64,000 nt of DNA, from NCBI GenBank assembly GCA_046328225.1, contig JAXLWZ010000019.1, forward strand, positions 4,998 to 68,997, in the 5' to 3' direction. Of the stretch, positions 42,474 through 49,805 are shown piece after piece. The translations under genes and the position numbers were made by a program. Origin of the DNA: Amarobacillus sp046328225 (GTDB taxonomy: Bacteria; Chloroflexota; Dehalococcoidia; Tepidiformales; Tepidiformaceae). Position 1 is the first letter of the stretch; the number at the start of each line of letters is the position of its first letter. Under the pieces are notes generated by a model. It was not told the origin of the DNA. It saw only the letters and a list, made by a program, of their open reading frames with translations, and did not search any database.

Positions 42474-43250
42474 GTGCCCGGGCCCGCGTTCGATGCCGCG
42501 GCCTTCCAGCGCGCGCTCACGACCCGCGCCATCGGCCGCTGGATGGTCTACCGCGAGGAGTGCGAATCAACGATGCCGCTCGCGCGCCGCGAGGCCGAGG
42601 AAGGCGCGCCCCACGGCACCATCGTCCTCGCCGAGGCCCAGACCGCGGGCCGGGGCCGCCGCGGCCGCTCCTTTCACAGTCCCGCGGGCGAAAACCTCTA
42701 CTTCACGCTGGTCCTCCGCCTTTCGGCCGGGCAGCACCGCGCGCTCCCGGTGGCGCTGCCGCTCGCCGTGGCCGAAGCCGTCCGTGCCGAGGGCATCGAC
42801 GCGCGCATCAAGTGGCCGAACGACATCTGGGTGGGCGAACGGAAGCTCTGCGGCATGCTCATCGACGCCGAGGCCGGGCCCGGCGGGCTGCTCGCCTTCC
42901 CGGGCATCGGCATCAACGTCAACGGCGACCCGACGCTCATCCCCGAGCTGGCCGGCGTCGCCACGAGCGTTCACCGCGAACTCGGCCACGCCATCGCCCG
43001 GGAACCCCTGCTCGCGCGGCTGTGCGAGGTTCTGGAGACGAACTTGGGGCAGCCCTTCGCTGAACTCGTGCCCCGGTATCGCGCACTCTCGCTCGTGCTC
43101 GGCCGGGAGGTGGTCATCACACCCGCGGCCGGCGAACCGTTCGCGGCGCACGCCGAGGACATCACCGCCGATGGCGCGCTCCTCGTCCGGCGCGAAGACG
43201 GCCGCCACGAAACCGTGGCGGCCGCCGATGTCTCCGTTCGCCCGCGCTGA
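42474..43250 (+). CDS. birA: Biotin--[acetyl-CoA-carboxylase] ligase
   Basis: A 258-residue biotin protein ligase without the N-terminal DNA-binding domain (short class I type). The biotin/ATP motif is GRGRRGR (59-65), followed by SFHSPAGENLYFT and KWPNDIWV (113-120) with GGLLAFPGIGINVNGD. The C-terminal SH3-like domain has GREVVITPAAGEP and ITADGALLV. It attaches biotin to acyl-CoA carboxylases; these may include propionyl-CoA carboxylase, which the ethylmalonyl-CoA route needs. GTG start 2 bases after the preceding stop; converges on the MaoC gene with only a 3-base gap. Confidence 0.94.
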   Translation: MPGPAFDAAAFQRALTTRAIGRWMVYREECESTMPLARREAEEGAPHGTIVLAEAQTAGRGRRGRSFHSPAGENLYFTLVLRLSAGQHRALPVALPLAVAEAVRAEGIDARIKWPNDIWVGERKLCGMLIDAEAGPGGLLAFPGIGINVNGDPTLIPELAGVATSVHRELGHAIAREPLLARLCEVLETNLGQPFAELVPRYRALSLVLGREVVITPAAGEPFAAHAEDITADGALLVRREDGRHETVAAADVSVRPR

Positions 43251-43253
43251 GGG

Positions 43254-43730
43254 CTAGGGGTTCTTCTTCGGGACCATCACCTTGCGGCGGAAGTAGCACA
43301 CTTCCTCGCCCCGCTGGTTGATGCCGCGCGTCTCCACCGTGACGATGCCCCGGTCCGGCCGGCTCGTCGATTCCACCTTCTCCAGCACCAGCGTCTCGGC
43401 GCGGATGGTGTCGCCGTGGAAGGTCGGCTTGCTGTGCTTGAGGCTCTCGATCTCAAGGTTCGCGATCGCCTTGCCCGAGACGTCCGGCACGCTCATGCCC
43501 AGCACGAGCGAATACACGAAGTTGCCGACCACCACGTTCTGCTTGAACTGCGTCTCCTCCTCCGCGTACCAGCGGTCGGAGTGGAGCGGGTGGTGGTTCA
43601 TCGTGATATCGCAGAAGAGATGGTCTTCCGACTCCGTGATCGTCTTGCTGGGCCAGTGCTTGTACACGTCGCCCGGCTCGAATTCCTCGTAATAGCGCCC
43701 GAACTTATCCCGCCCGTCATAAACCGCCAT
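43254..43730 (-). CDS. MaoC-like hotdog dehydratase
   Basis: A 158-residue single hotdog domain with a hydratase-2-type motif (SEDHLFCDITMNHHPLHSDR, about 34-53), FVYSLVLGMSVPDVSG and FHGDTIRAET segments. The Asp/His pair is present in a slightly altered form (MNHHPLH). It is related to mesaconyl-CoA hydratase/(R)-enoyl-CoA hydratase-like proteins of the ethylmalonyl-CoA or beta-oxidation pathways; which is not decidable here. AAGGAGGACC lies just before tandem ATGs (43733, 43730). It is followed on the same strand by the acyl-CoA dehydrogenase, preceded by a repeat-rich gap of about 25 bases to its own downstream neighbour. Confidence 0.82.
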   Translation of the reverse strand: MAVYDGRDKFGRYYEEFEPGDVYKHWPSKTITESEDHLFCDITMNHHPLHSDRWYAEEETQFKQNVVVGNFVYSLVLGMSVPDVSGKAIANLEIESLKHSKPTFHGDTIRAETLVLEKVESTSRPDRGIVTVETRGINQRGEEVCYFRRKVMVPKKNP

Positions 43731-43762
43731 CATGGTCCTCCTTATCGCCCGGGGTTGTCCCG

Positions 43763-43793
43763 CCAACAGCTAACAGCCAACAGCTAATAGCTA
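43763..43793. repeat. Short imperfect CAACAGCTAA-type tandem repeats
   Basis: Two copies of CCAACAGCTAA (43763-43773, 43778-43788), each partly continuing into AACAGC or ATAGC, lie at the acyl-CoA dehydrogenase stop codon and the gap before the MaoC gene. Much lower GC than the surroundings. Possibly a small dispersed element; another low-complexity string with TTGTC units occurs at 48739. Confidence 0.5.
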
Positions 43794-44963
43794 CACCGGA
43801 TAGTCGCGCACCAGGTTCCGGGCGATGACGATCTTCTGGATGTCGCTCGTGCCCTCGGCGATGATCATCAGCGGCGCGTCGCGGTAGTAGCGCTCCAACG
43901 GGAGCTCCTTGCTGTAGGCCACGCCGCCGTGGATGCGCATCGAATCGAGCACGACTTCCTGCGCGATTTCGGTCGAGAACAGCTTCGCCATGCCCGCGTC
44001 GAGGTCGCTGCGCTCGCCGGCGTCCTTCTTGCGCGCGGCATCGAAGGTGAGGAGGCGGGCGGCGCGGATCTTCGTCGCCATCTCCGCCAGGCGCAGCTGC
44101 TGGGCCTGGTGTTCGAAGATCGGCTTGCCGAACGCCTCGCGCTTCTGGGCGTACCGGATCGCGTCATCGAAGGCCGCCTGCGCGACACCCACGCCGCGCG
44201 CCGCGACGTTGATTCGCCCCACTTCCAGCGCGCTCATGATGTGCTGGAAGCCGCTGCCTTCCTTGCCGCCAAGGACCGCGCTGGCCGGCACGCGGGCGTC
44301 CTCGAACGAAAGCTCCGTCGTCTCGACGCCCTTGTAGCCGAGCTTGTCGAACTTCTTCCCCTTCACGAAGCCCGGGGTTTCGTGCGGCACGAGGAAGGCG
44401 GTGATGCCCTTGTGGCGCGGCTGCGCCGCCGGGTCCGTCTTCGTCATCACCAGGTAGACGCCGGCGCGGTGGCCGTTCGTCACCCACATCTTCTGGCCGT
44501 TGATGATGTAGTCATCGCCGTCGCGGCGGGCCGTGGTCTTGATGGCCTGCGCGTCCGAACCGGCGTCCGGCTCGGTGATGCTGAGCGCGCAGCGCATTTC
44601 GGGCTCGACGAGCTTCGGGAGGTAGAACTGCTTCTGCTCCGGCGTGCCGTATTCGTTGATGGCGTAGCCGACGAGCACGTGCGTGTTGATGATGCCCGCG
44701 AGGCTCATCCAGCCGCGCGCCAGCTCCATGCAGACGCCCGCGTAGCATTCGAAGGTCAGGTCCAGCCCGCCGTACTGCTCCGGGATCTTGATGCCGAACA
44801 GTCCCATGTCCGACATCCCCTTGAGCAGCGGCTCGGGGAAGGCGTCCGCGTGTTCGAACTCGCTCGCGTTCGGGCGGACTTCCTTTTCGACCCAGACGCC
44901 CACGTTGTTCACGACATCCCTGGCGAGCGGATCGAGGATGTCTGCGGCGTAGTCTCGCGCCAT
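43791..44963 (-). CDS. Acyl-CoA dehydrogenase
   Basis: A 390-residue FAD acyl-CoA dehydrogenase. GIKIPEQYGGLDLTF, the CALSITEPDAGSDAQAIKT and INGQKMWVTNGHRAGVY signatures, RIHGGVAYSKELPLER and the catalytic-base segment IIAEGTSDIQK (Glu about 373) are present. It oxidises acyl-CoA to trans-2-enoyl-CoA, passing electrons to ETF. The EGT position of the base fits short-chain and glutaryl/methylsuccinyl-type enzymes, so methylsuccinyl-CoA dehydrogenase of the ethylmalonyl-CoA pathway is one possibility. ATG 44963 chosen; earlier in-frame codons are charged and unlike the family. Divergent from the MFS transporter. Confidence 0.93.
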   Translation of the reverse strand: MARDYAADILDPLARDVVNNVGVWVEKEVRPNASEFEHADAFPEPLLKGMSDMGLFGIKIPEQYGGLDLTFECYAGVCMELARGWMSLAGIINTHVLVGYAINEYGTPEQKQFYLPKLVEPEMRCALSITEPDAGSDAQAIKTTARRDGDDYIINGQKMWVTNGHRAGVYLVMTKTDPAAQPRHKGITAFLVPHETPGFVKGKKFDKLGYKGVETTELSFEDARVPASAVLGGKEGSGFQHIMSALEVGRINVAARGVGVAQAAFDDAIRYAQKREAFGKPIFEHQAQQLRLAEMATKIRAARLLTFDAARKKDAGERSDLDAGMAKLFSTEIAQEVVLDSMRIHGGVAYSKELPLERYYRDAPLMIIAEGTSDIQKIVIARNLVRDYPV

Positions 44964-45072
44964 CGGCCTTGCCTTCCTTCTGTCCCGTGAAGTGCGTGCA
45001 TTATCCGCCGCGCCGCCCTTACCGGCACCGGTCACGCTCGCGCGAATTCCGAATCGCGCTCGAATCTTCCGT

Positions 45073-45101
45073 TTACGTCACAGTCAGTGCCGTGGAATAA
45101 T
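45073..45101 (+). promoter_or_regulatory. Candidate promoter of the MFS transporter
   Basis: TTACGT (45073-45078) and AATAAT (45096-45101) are 17 bases apart, leaving a leader of about 43 bases before the ATG at 45151. The -10 matches 5 of 6; the -35 is weak. Confidence 0.4.
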
Positions 45102-45150
45102 CGATGCATCCGATTGGCGGGACCCTCGTGGTTCGCGCGCGAGGTATCTC

Positions 45151-46566
45151 ATGGCGATGGAACGCGGCACTGCAGCCATGGGCCCGAGGCCGGGCGGACC
45201 GATGCCGGGGGGCGCGAAACCATCGTTCAAGCAGGCGCTCGACGTCTTCGCGTCGCGCAACTATCGCTTCCTCTGGACCTCCTCGCTTTTCTCCTTCACC
45301 GGCATGCAGATGCAGCAGGTCGCCCGCGCGCTGCTCGCCTGGCACCTGACACACTCCTTCGGCGCGGTGGGGGCCATCTCGCTCTCCTTCGGCCTGCCGA
45401 TGTTGCTGCTTTCGCTTGTCGGCGGATCGCTCGCGGACCGCTTCGAAAAGCGGAACCTGTCGCTGATTTCGCAGATGGTGACCGGGCTCCTCGCGCTCAT
45501 CAACGCCCTGATGCTCGTGACGCACACGATCACCTTCGAATGGCTGTTCATCCTCGGGCTTGGCGGCGGCACCGCCATGGCATTGGGCATGCCCGCGCGC
45601 ACGCCGCTCATGGCCCAGGCCGTCGGCCCCGATAAGGTCATGAGCGCGATGGCGATGTCGAACGCGGCGATGAACTTCACGCGCCTCTTCGGCCCCGCCC
45701 TGGCCGGCGCGATGGTCGCCGCCTGGAACCTGGAATCGGTGTACTTCCTCCAGGCCGGCCTCTATGTGCTCTCCTGCCTCACCCTCCTCTTCGTGCCGAC
45801 CGGGCTCGGGAAGGCGATGGCGCACGGCCCCGCGCGCAAGGGCATGTTCTCCGAGATCGGTGAAGGCCTGAAATACGTCGCCACCGACTCGCGGCTGCGC
45901 ATGCTGAACGGGACCATGCTCATCATCAGCTTCTTCGGCATGCCCTACGTGATGCTCCTCGCCGGCTTCGTGAAAGAGGAGCTGGGCAAGGGCGACGGCG
46001 CCTTCGGCCTCCTCCAGTCCGTCTCCGGCGTCGGCGCGCTCGCCGGGTCGCTCGCCATCGCCACACTGACGACCTTCGACCGCAAGAACACGGTGCAGTG
46101 GCTCGCAGGCATGGTCGGCGGCGCCGGGCTCATCGGCCTCGCGCTCGGATCGCAGGCGTTCGGCTACAGCGGCGCGCTCGTGGCGATCCTCATCCTCGGG
46201 CTCTCGCTCACGGCGTATCAGACGCTCAATTCCACGCTGATCATGGACGCGACGAAGCCGGAGTATTACGGCCGGGTCATGAGCATCAACATGCTGAGCT
46301 TCTCGGCGATGCCCCTCATGGCGTTCCCGCTCGGGCGCGTGGCCGATGTCGTGGGTGTGCAACAGACCTTCGCCGCGCAGGGCATCATCGTCGCCGCCGC
46401 GCTCGTGCTGGTGGCCATCGTGAACCCCGGGCACAGCTTCGGCCGGGTGCCCCCGCGCGCCTACTCGGCCGGGATGGGCATGAGCCCCGTCGCCGCCCGT
46501 CCCGGCGTGCGCCCACCCGTCGCCGTCGAGGAAGAAGCCGCGGCCGCGCCCGCCGGCGGCCAGTAG
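45151..46566 (+). CDS. MFS exporter, EntS/MFS_3-like
   Basis: A 471-residue transporter with 12 predicted membrane helices, the loop motif GGSLADRFEKRN after helix 2 and its counterpart FPLGRVADVVG after helix 8, and NFTRLFGPALAGAMV in helix 5. The N-terminus has about 45 extra residues rich in Gly/Pro before FASRNYRFLW, typical of the EntS/MFS_3 (DHA3) group that exports siderophores or drugs. The C-terminus is a Pro/Ala/Glu-rich tail. Start ATG 45151 with GAGG six bases upstream. A terminator hairpin separates it from ccr. Substrate unknown. Confidence 0.88.
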   Translation: MAMERGTAAMGPRPGGPMPGGAKPSFKQALDVFASRNYRFLWTSSLFSFTGMQMQQVARALLAWHLTHSFGAVGAISLSFGLPMLLLSLVGGSLADRFEKRNLSLISQMVTGLLALINALMLVTHTITFEWLFILGLGGGTAMALGMPARTPLMAQAVGPDKVMSAMAMSNAAMNFTRLFGPALAGAMVAAWNLESVYFLQAGLYVLSCLTLLFVPTGLGKAMAHGPARKGMFSEIGEGLKYVATDSRLRMLNGTMLIISFFGMPYVMLLAGFVKEELGKGDGAFGLLQSVSGVGALAGSLAIATLTTFDRKNTVQWLAGMVGGAGLIGLALGSQAFGYSGALVAILILGLSLTAYQTLNSTLIMDATKPEYYGRVMSINMLSFSAMPLMAFPLGRVADVVGVQQTFAAQGIIVAAALVLVAIVNPGHSFGRVPPRAYSAGMGMSPVAARPGVRPPVAVEEEAAAAPAGGQ

Positions 46567-46597
46567 CGGCCAGCGCCAAATTTCGCAGCGAACGAAA

Positions 46598-46622
46598 ACG
46601 GGGAGGCCATTGGCCTCCCCGT
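46598..46622. terminator. Bidirectional terminator between the MFS gene and ccr
   Basis: A perfect 11-bp stem ACGGGGAGGCC/GGCCTCCCCGT around ATT, preceded by AAAA on the plus strand (that is, TTTT on the minus strand), so it fits termination of ccr best and the MFS gene too. Confidence 0.8.
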
Positions 46623-46648
46623 CCTGCGGGTGTCGCCGGTGCCGCCGC

Positions 46649-47902
46649 TCAGGACCGCGCGCCGGTCCCCTGCTGCGTCGCGTTGACGAGAATGACCATG
46701 TTCCCCTCGGGGTGGCGATTCTCGTACATCAGCTGGTGGCACTCGCCCGTTTCGTTGAACGGGAAGACGCGGCCCAGGCAGGGGTCGATCTTGCCCTCGA
46801 TCACGAGCTCGTTGAAGGCGTAGGCCTGCTCGTCGTTCGCGAAGTGCGAGCCCTGGAGGCGCTTCTGGCGCATCCAGAGGTAGCGCAGGTCCACATCCGC
46901 GTTGTAGCCCGTCGTGCCCGCGCAGATGACGACCATGCCGCCCGTATCGCAGACGAACTGGCTCGTGGGCACGGTGTCCTGCCCGGGGTGTTCGAACACC
47001 AGGCGCGGGCTCTTGCGCTCGCCGAGGATGTCCCAGATCGCCTTGCCGAACGCGCGGGCGCCGCCCGTGAACTTGCCCATCGCGTCGTTGTCGGTCCAGT
47101 CGGGCAGGCGGCCCCAGTGGCTGAAGTCCTTGCGGTTGATGCAGCCGATGGCGCCGAGTCGCATGCAGTGTTCGAACTTCGCGGGGCTCGAAACGACACC
47201 GATGGGCTTCGCGCCCGCGTTCGCCGCCAGCTGCAGTGCCATCGACCCGAGGCCGCCGGAAGCGCCCCACACGAGGACGACGTCGCCTTCCTGCACGTTG
47301 TGCGGCGGCCACCCGAAGAGCATGCGGTAGGCCGTGGCCCCGACGAGGAAGTACGCGGCCGCGGCCTCCCAGGTGAGGTGCTTCGGCTTCGGCGCGCACT
47401 GGTGCGCCTGCACCTTCGTGAACTGCGCGAACGAACCCCAGTTCGTCTCGTAGCCCCAGATGCGGAACGACGGGTCGAACATCGGGTCCTGCCCGGCCTC
47501 CACCCCCGGCGCGTGGACATCCCAGGTGCCGCAGTGGACGACCACTTCGTCCCCGACCTTCCAGTCGCGAACGGCGGAGCCAACCTTATAGATGATGCCC
47601 GATGCATCGGAGCCGCCGATGTGGAAGTCCTCCGGTTCGCCCGCCTTGTTGCGCGCGCCGATGACGTCCACGGGCGAGCCCAGCCCGGCCCAGACGTTGT
47701 TGTAGTTGACGCCCGCCGCCATGACGTAGACGAGGACATCGTCGGCGCCGATCTCGGGCACGTTGACCACTTCCGGCTGGAACGCCTGGCGCGGTTCGCC
47801 GAAGCGCGACTGGCGGATGAGTTGGGCGTGCATGCGCGCCGGCACGTGCCCCAGCGGCGGAACTTCGCCCAGGTCGTAGAGATCCTTCAGTTCGTCGGCC
47901 AA
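46649..47902 (-). CDS. ccr: Crotonyl-CoA carboxylase/reductase (ECR family)
   Basis: A 417-residue medium-chain reductase close to Rhodobacter Ccr, which reductively carboxylates crotonyl-CoA with NADPH and CO2 to ethylmalonyl-CoA. DLYDLGEVPPLGHVPARM (8-25), VMAAGVNYNNVWAGLG, HIGGSDASG, RIWGYETNWGSFAQF (148-161), VWGASGGLGS (211-220; NADPH), AIWDILGE and QKRLQGSHFAN are near-identical to the family. The Asn of VNYN, the Glu of GYET and the His of GSHFAN are the positions linked to CO2 binding. I prefer TTG 47902, with GAGGAG five bases upstream, over ATG 47959, whose extra codons (AGA, ATA, CGA) are atypical here. The epimerase gene is upstream on the same strand. Confidence 0.92.
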   Translation of the reverse strand: MADELKDLYDLGEVPPLGHVPARMHAQLIRQSRFGEPRQAFQPEVVNVPEIGADDVLVYVMAAGVNYNNVWAGLGSPVDVIGARNKAGEPEDFHIGGSDASGIIYKVGSAVRDWKVGDEVVVHCGTWDVHAPGVEAGQDPMFDPSFRIWGYETNWGSFAQFTKVQAHQCAPKPKHLTWEAAAAYFLVGATAYRMLFGWPPHNVQEGDVVLVWGASGGLGSMALQLAANAGAKPIGVVSSPAKFEHCMRLGAIGCINRKDFSHWGRLPDWTDNDAMGKFTGGARAFGKAIWDILGERKSPRLVFEHPGQDTVPTSQFVCDTGGMVVICAGTTGYNADVDLRYLWMRQKRLQGSHFANDEQAYAFNELVIEGKIDPCLGRVFPFNETGECHQLMYENRHPEGNMVILVNATQQGTGARS

Positions 47903-47997
47903 TGCGGCTCCTCGCAGGCGGCTCTCCCGCCGGATTATGGGTTCAGCCAGTCTAGCCATCCCCCGGGAGCCGCTCAATTCGCCCCGGCGTTTGAACG

Positions 47998-48450
47998 TTA
48001 TGCGTTCGGCGTGCCGGTGTGCAGTCGTGCCTCCCGGTTCCGCACGGGCACGAGCTCCGTGAGCACGCCCGCCGCCTCCTTCGGGTAGAAGAACGCCGCC
48101 TGTGCCTTCGGCCCGATATCGACCTGCCGCAGGCCGTTGCCCGCGAGCCGCGCCGCCTCGGTCGCGACGTCGTCCACGGCATACCCGATGTGGTGCAGCC
48201 CGGCGCCGCGCTTCGCGAGGAACCTCGCCGCCCCGCTCGTGCCATCCTGCGGCACGATGATCTCGACCACGGTCTCGCCTTCGCCCACCGCGATGAAGTA
48301 GTTCAGCGTCCGTTCCGGTTCGAAGTACGAGCCTGTCTCCCCGGCGCCGCGCCAGTCGGCGATTTCGAAGCCCATGACATCGATGAACACCGCGCGCGCA
48401 TCCGCCCAGGACGCGGCGACGAGGCCAATGTGGTCGATTCGGCGAATCAT
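47998..48450 (-). CDS. mce: Methylmalonyl-/ethylmalonyl-CoA epimerase
   Basis: A 150-residue VOC-fold epimerase with two betaalphabetabetabeta modules. Metal ligands are H7 (RIDHIGL), a Glu in VVEIIVP, H86 in LHHIGYAV and Glu in VLTELVPV. YFIAVGEG and FFYPKEAAGVLTELV are typical. It interconverts the 2R and 2S forms of methylmalonyl- or ethylmalonyl-CoA. Its place directly upstream of ccr (gap of 38 to 95 bases depending on the ccr start) makes the ethylmalonyl-CoA pathway the natural reading. GGAGGG precedes the ATG. Mutase genes are not in the window. Confidence 0.87.
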   Translation of the reverse strand: MIRRIDHIGLVAASWADARAVFIDVMGFEIADWRGAGETGSYFEPERTLNYFIAVGEGETVVEIIVPQDGTSGAARFLAKRGAGLHHIGYAVDDVATEAARLAGNGLRQVDIGPKAQAAFFYPKEAAGVLTELVPVRNREARLHTGTPNA

Positions 48451-48738
48451 CGCGACCCTCCGTGCGAATGTGCGCGCACACTAACGATCCGCGGCCGGTT
48501 CGTCGATGCAATCCTCGCCATCCGGGGGCGTTGGCCGATTTACGGGCTTTTTACGGGCCGCTTGCCGAATTCGGGCGCACGGCCGTGGCGTGGGGGCCAT
48601 TATCGGGCCGTGGCCGAAAGGCCCGCCGGCTTCTCCGCCGGGACCCTCCGAGCCGCCTGCGGGAACTGACACCTGGGGGCGCATGTGCACAACCCGCAGG
48701 CGCTCGGACCTCCTGCCCCTCCCCCTTCCCTTCCCCCG

Positions 48739-48767
48739 GTTCCCAGTTGTCGGTTGTCAGTTCCCAG
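48739..48767. repeat. GTTCCCAG ... TTGTC imperfect repeat
   Basis: GTTCCCAG-TTGTC-GGTTGTCA-GTTCCCAG: two GTTCCCAG copies flank two TTGTC units in the gap before the nuo promoter. Similar in style to the repeat at 43763. Function unknown. Confidence 0.45.
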
Positions 48768-48827
48768 GGGATCGGCCCTGGCGCGTCGCGGGAATGTGTT
48801 GGCTCACCGCAGGCGTTGGCCACCGTT

Positions 48828-48856
48828 TTGTTCCCGGGTAGGGCGCGTGCTATAGT
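48828..48856 (+). promoter_or_regulatory. Promoter of the nuo operon
   Basis: TTGTTC (48828-48833) and TATAGT (48851-48856) are separated by 17 bases; the -10 has 5 of 6 consensus bases. It leaves a leader of about 35 bases before the nuoA GTG. Confidence 0.55.
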
Positions 48857-48897
48857 GCCACCCGGCTTTCGGGACAGATTTCACAATCGGCGGCCGC

Positions 48898-49272
48898 GTG
48901 CTTTACGAATTCGGTCACATCGGAATTCTCGTCATCATCGCCATCGTCTTCCCGCTCGGCGCGGTCGTGACGTCGTGGGCGCTGCAGTTCGTGCGCATCC
49001 GCCCGGCGGTGCCATCCGACCCCGTGAAAGAGGACATCTACGAGTGCGGCGTCCTCACCGAGGGCCCGAGCCTGGTCCAGTTCAACTTCCGCTTCTATTA
49101 CGTCGCGCTGCTGTTCGTGCTCTTCGACGTTGAAATCATCTTCCTGTTCCCCTGGGCGCTGGTGTTCGACAAGATCGGCTGGCAGGGATATCTCGAGGGC
49201 GTCGGGTTCATCGGCATCCTCGCGCTCGGCATCCTGTACGCGTGGCGCAAGCGCGCCCTGGAGTGGCGCTAA
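48898..49272 (+). CDS. nuoA: NADH-quinone oxidoreductase subunit A
   Basis: A 124-residue subunit with three membrane helices. The hallmark loop YECGVLTEGPSLVQFNFRFYYVA (in part: YECG at about 48-51 and the FNFRFYY that follows) and LLFVLFDVEIIFLFPWA are clear. NuoA sits at the junction of membrane and hydrophilic arms and its loop lines the quinone-entry site. Start is GTG 48898. Its TAA overlaps the nuoC ATG (TAATG), so no room remains for nuoB, which normally follows nuoA. First gene of the operon. Confidence 0.96.
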   Translation: MLYEFGHIGILVIIAIVFPLGAVVTSWALQFVRIRPAVPSDPVKEDIYECGVLTEGPSLVQFNFRFYYVALLFVLFDVEIIFLFPWALVFDKIGWQGYLEGVGFIGILALGILYAWRKRALEWR

Positions 49273-49805
49273 TGGCCGTCACACGTGAATGGTCCGGCCA
49301 CGATGTCGCCGCCGCGCTCGAGGCCGCCGTCCCCGGCGCCGTGGCGAAGGCCGACGACGTCGCCTGCTACCTCAAGCCCGAGAAGACCGTCGAGGCGATG
49401 CAGGCGCTCCGCACCGGCGCCGATACGGACTTCGTCCACCTCACGAACCTCTGCGGCGTCGATTACTGGGACCACTTCGAAGTCGTCTACCACATCCAGT
49501 CGTTCGTGAAGAACCAGATTTGCACCGTGAAGGTGGAGTGCTGGGACCGCGACAAGCCCTCCGTGCCGAGCGTCGTGCCGGTCTGGCATGGCGCCTGGAT
49601 GCAGGAGTGCGAGGCCTACGACCTCTTCGGCATCCGCTTCGAAGGGCACCCGAACCTGCATCGCATCCTCCTCTGGGACGGGTTCCCCGGCTGGCCCCTG
49701 CGCAAGGACTTCCTCTCCATGCCCGGCGGCCTGCAGCCCGGCCTGAACGAGTTCTCGGGCACCGCCCGCCGCGAGGCTCCCCCCGTGAGGCCCGTCAATG
49801 ACTGA
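49272..49805 (+). CDS. nuoC: NADH-quinone oxidoreductase subunit C
   Basis: A 177-residue NuoC (30-kDa subunit). FVHLTNLCGVDYWDHFEVVYH, WHGAWMQECEAYDLFGIRFEGHP and HRILLWDGFPGWPLRKDF (each in part) are the family blocks; the last contains the conserved PLRKDF. It belongs to the peripheral arm and has no cofactor. It is separate from NuoD rather than fused. It follows nuoA directly, where nuoB is expected, and overlaps nuoD by 8 bases. Confidence 0.95.
   Translation: MAVTREWSGHDVAAALEAAVPGAVAKADDVACYLKPEKTVEAMQALRTGADTDFVHLTNLCGVDYWDHFEVVYHIQSFVKNQICTVKVECWDRDKPSVPSVVPVWHGAWMQECEAYDLFGIRFEGHPNLHRILLWDGFPGWPLRKDFLSMPGGLQPGLNEFSGTARREAPPVRPVND

Larger units (their letters stand above)
48451..48897. 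other. 447-bp intergenic region upstream of the nuo operon
   Basis: No gene that I can support. It contains the start region of the minus-strand epimerase, two 9-bp direct repeats TTTACGGGC 11 bases apart (48539, 48550), a low-complexity stretch with pyrimidine runs around 48709-48738, the TTGTC-type repeat at 48739-48767 and a sigma70-like promoter at 48828-48856. The direct repeats are a plausible regulator site. Confidence 0.5.

Noticed and set aside
48506..48841. Possible 111-codon gene in the gap before nuoA
   Set aside because: Ser/Gly/Pro-rich translation without motif or ribosome binding site; the stretch holds repeats and the nuo promoter.
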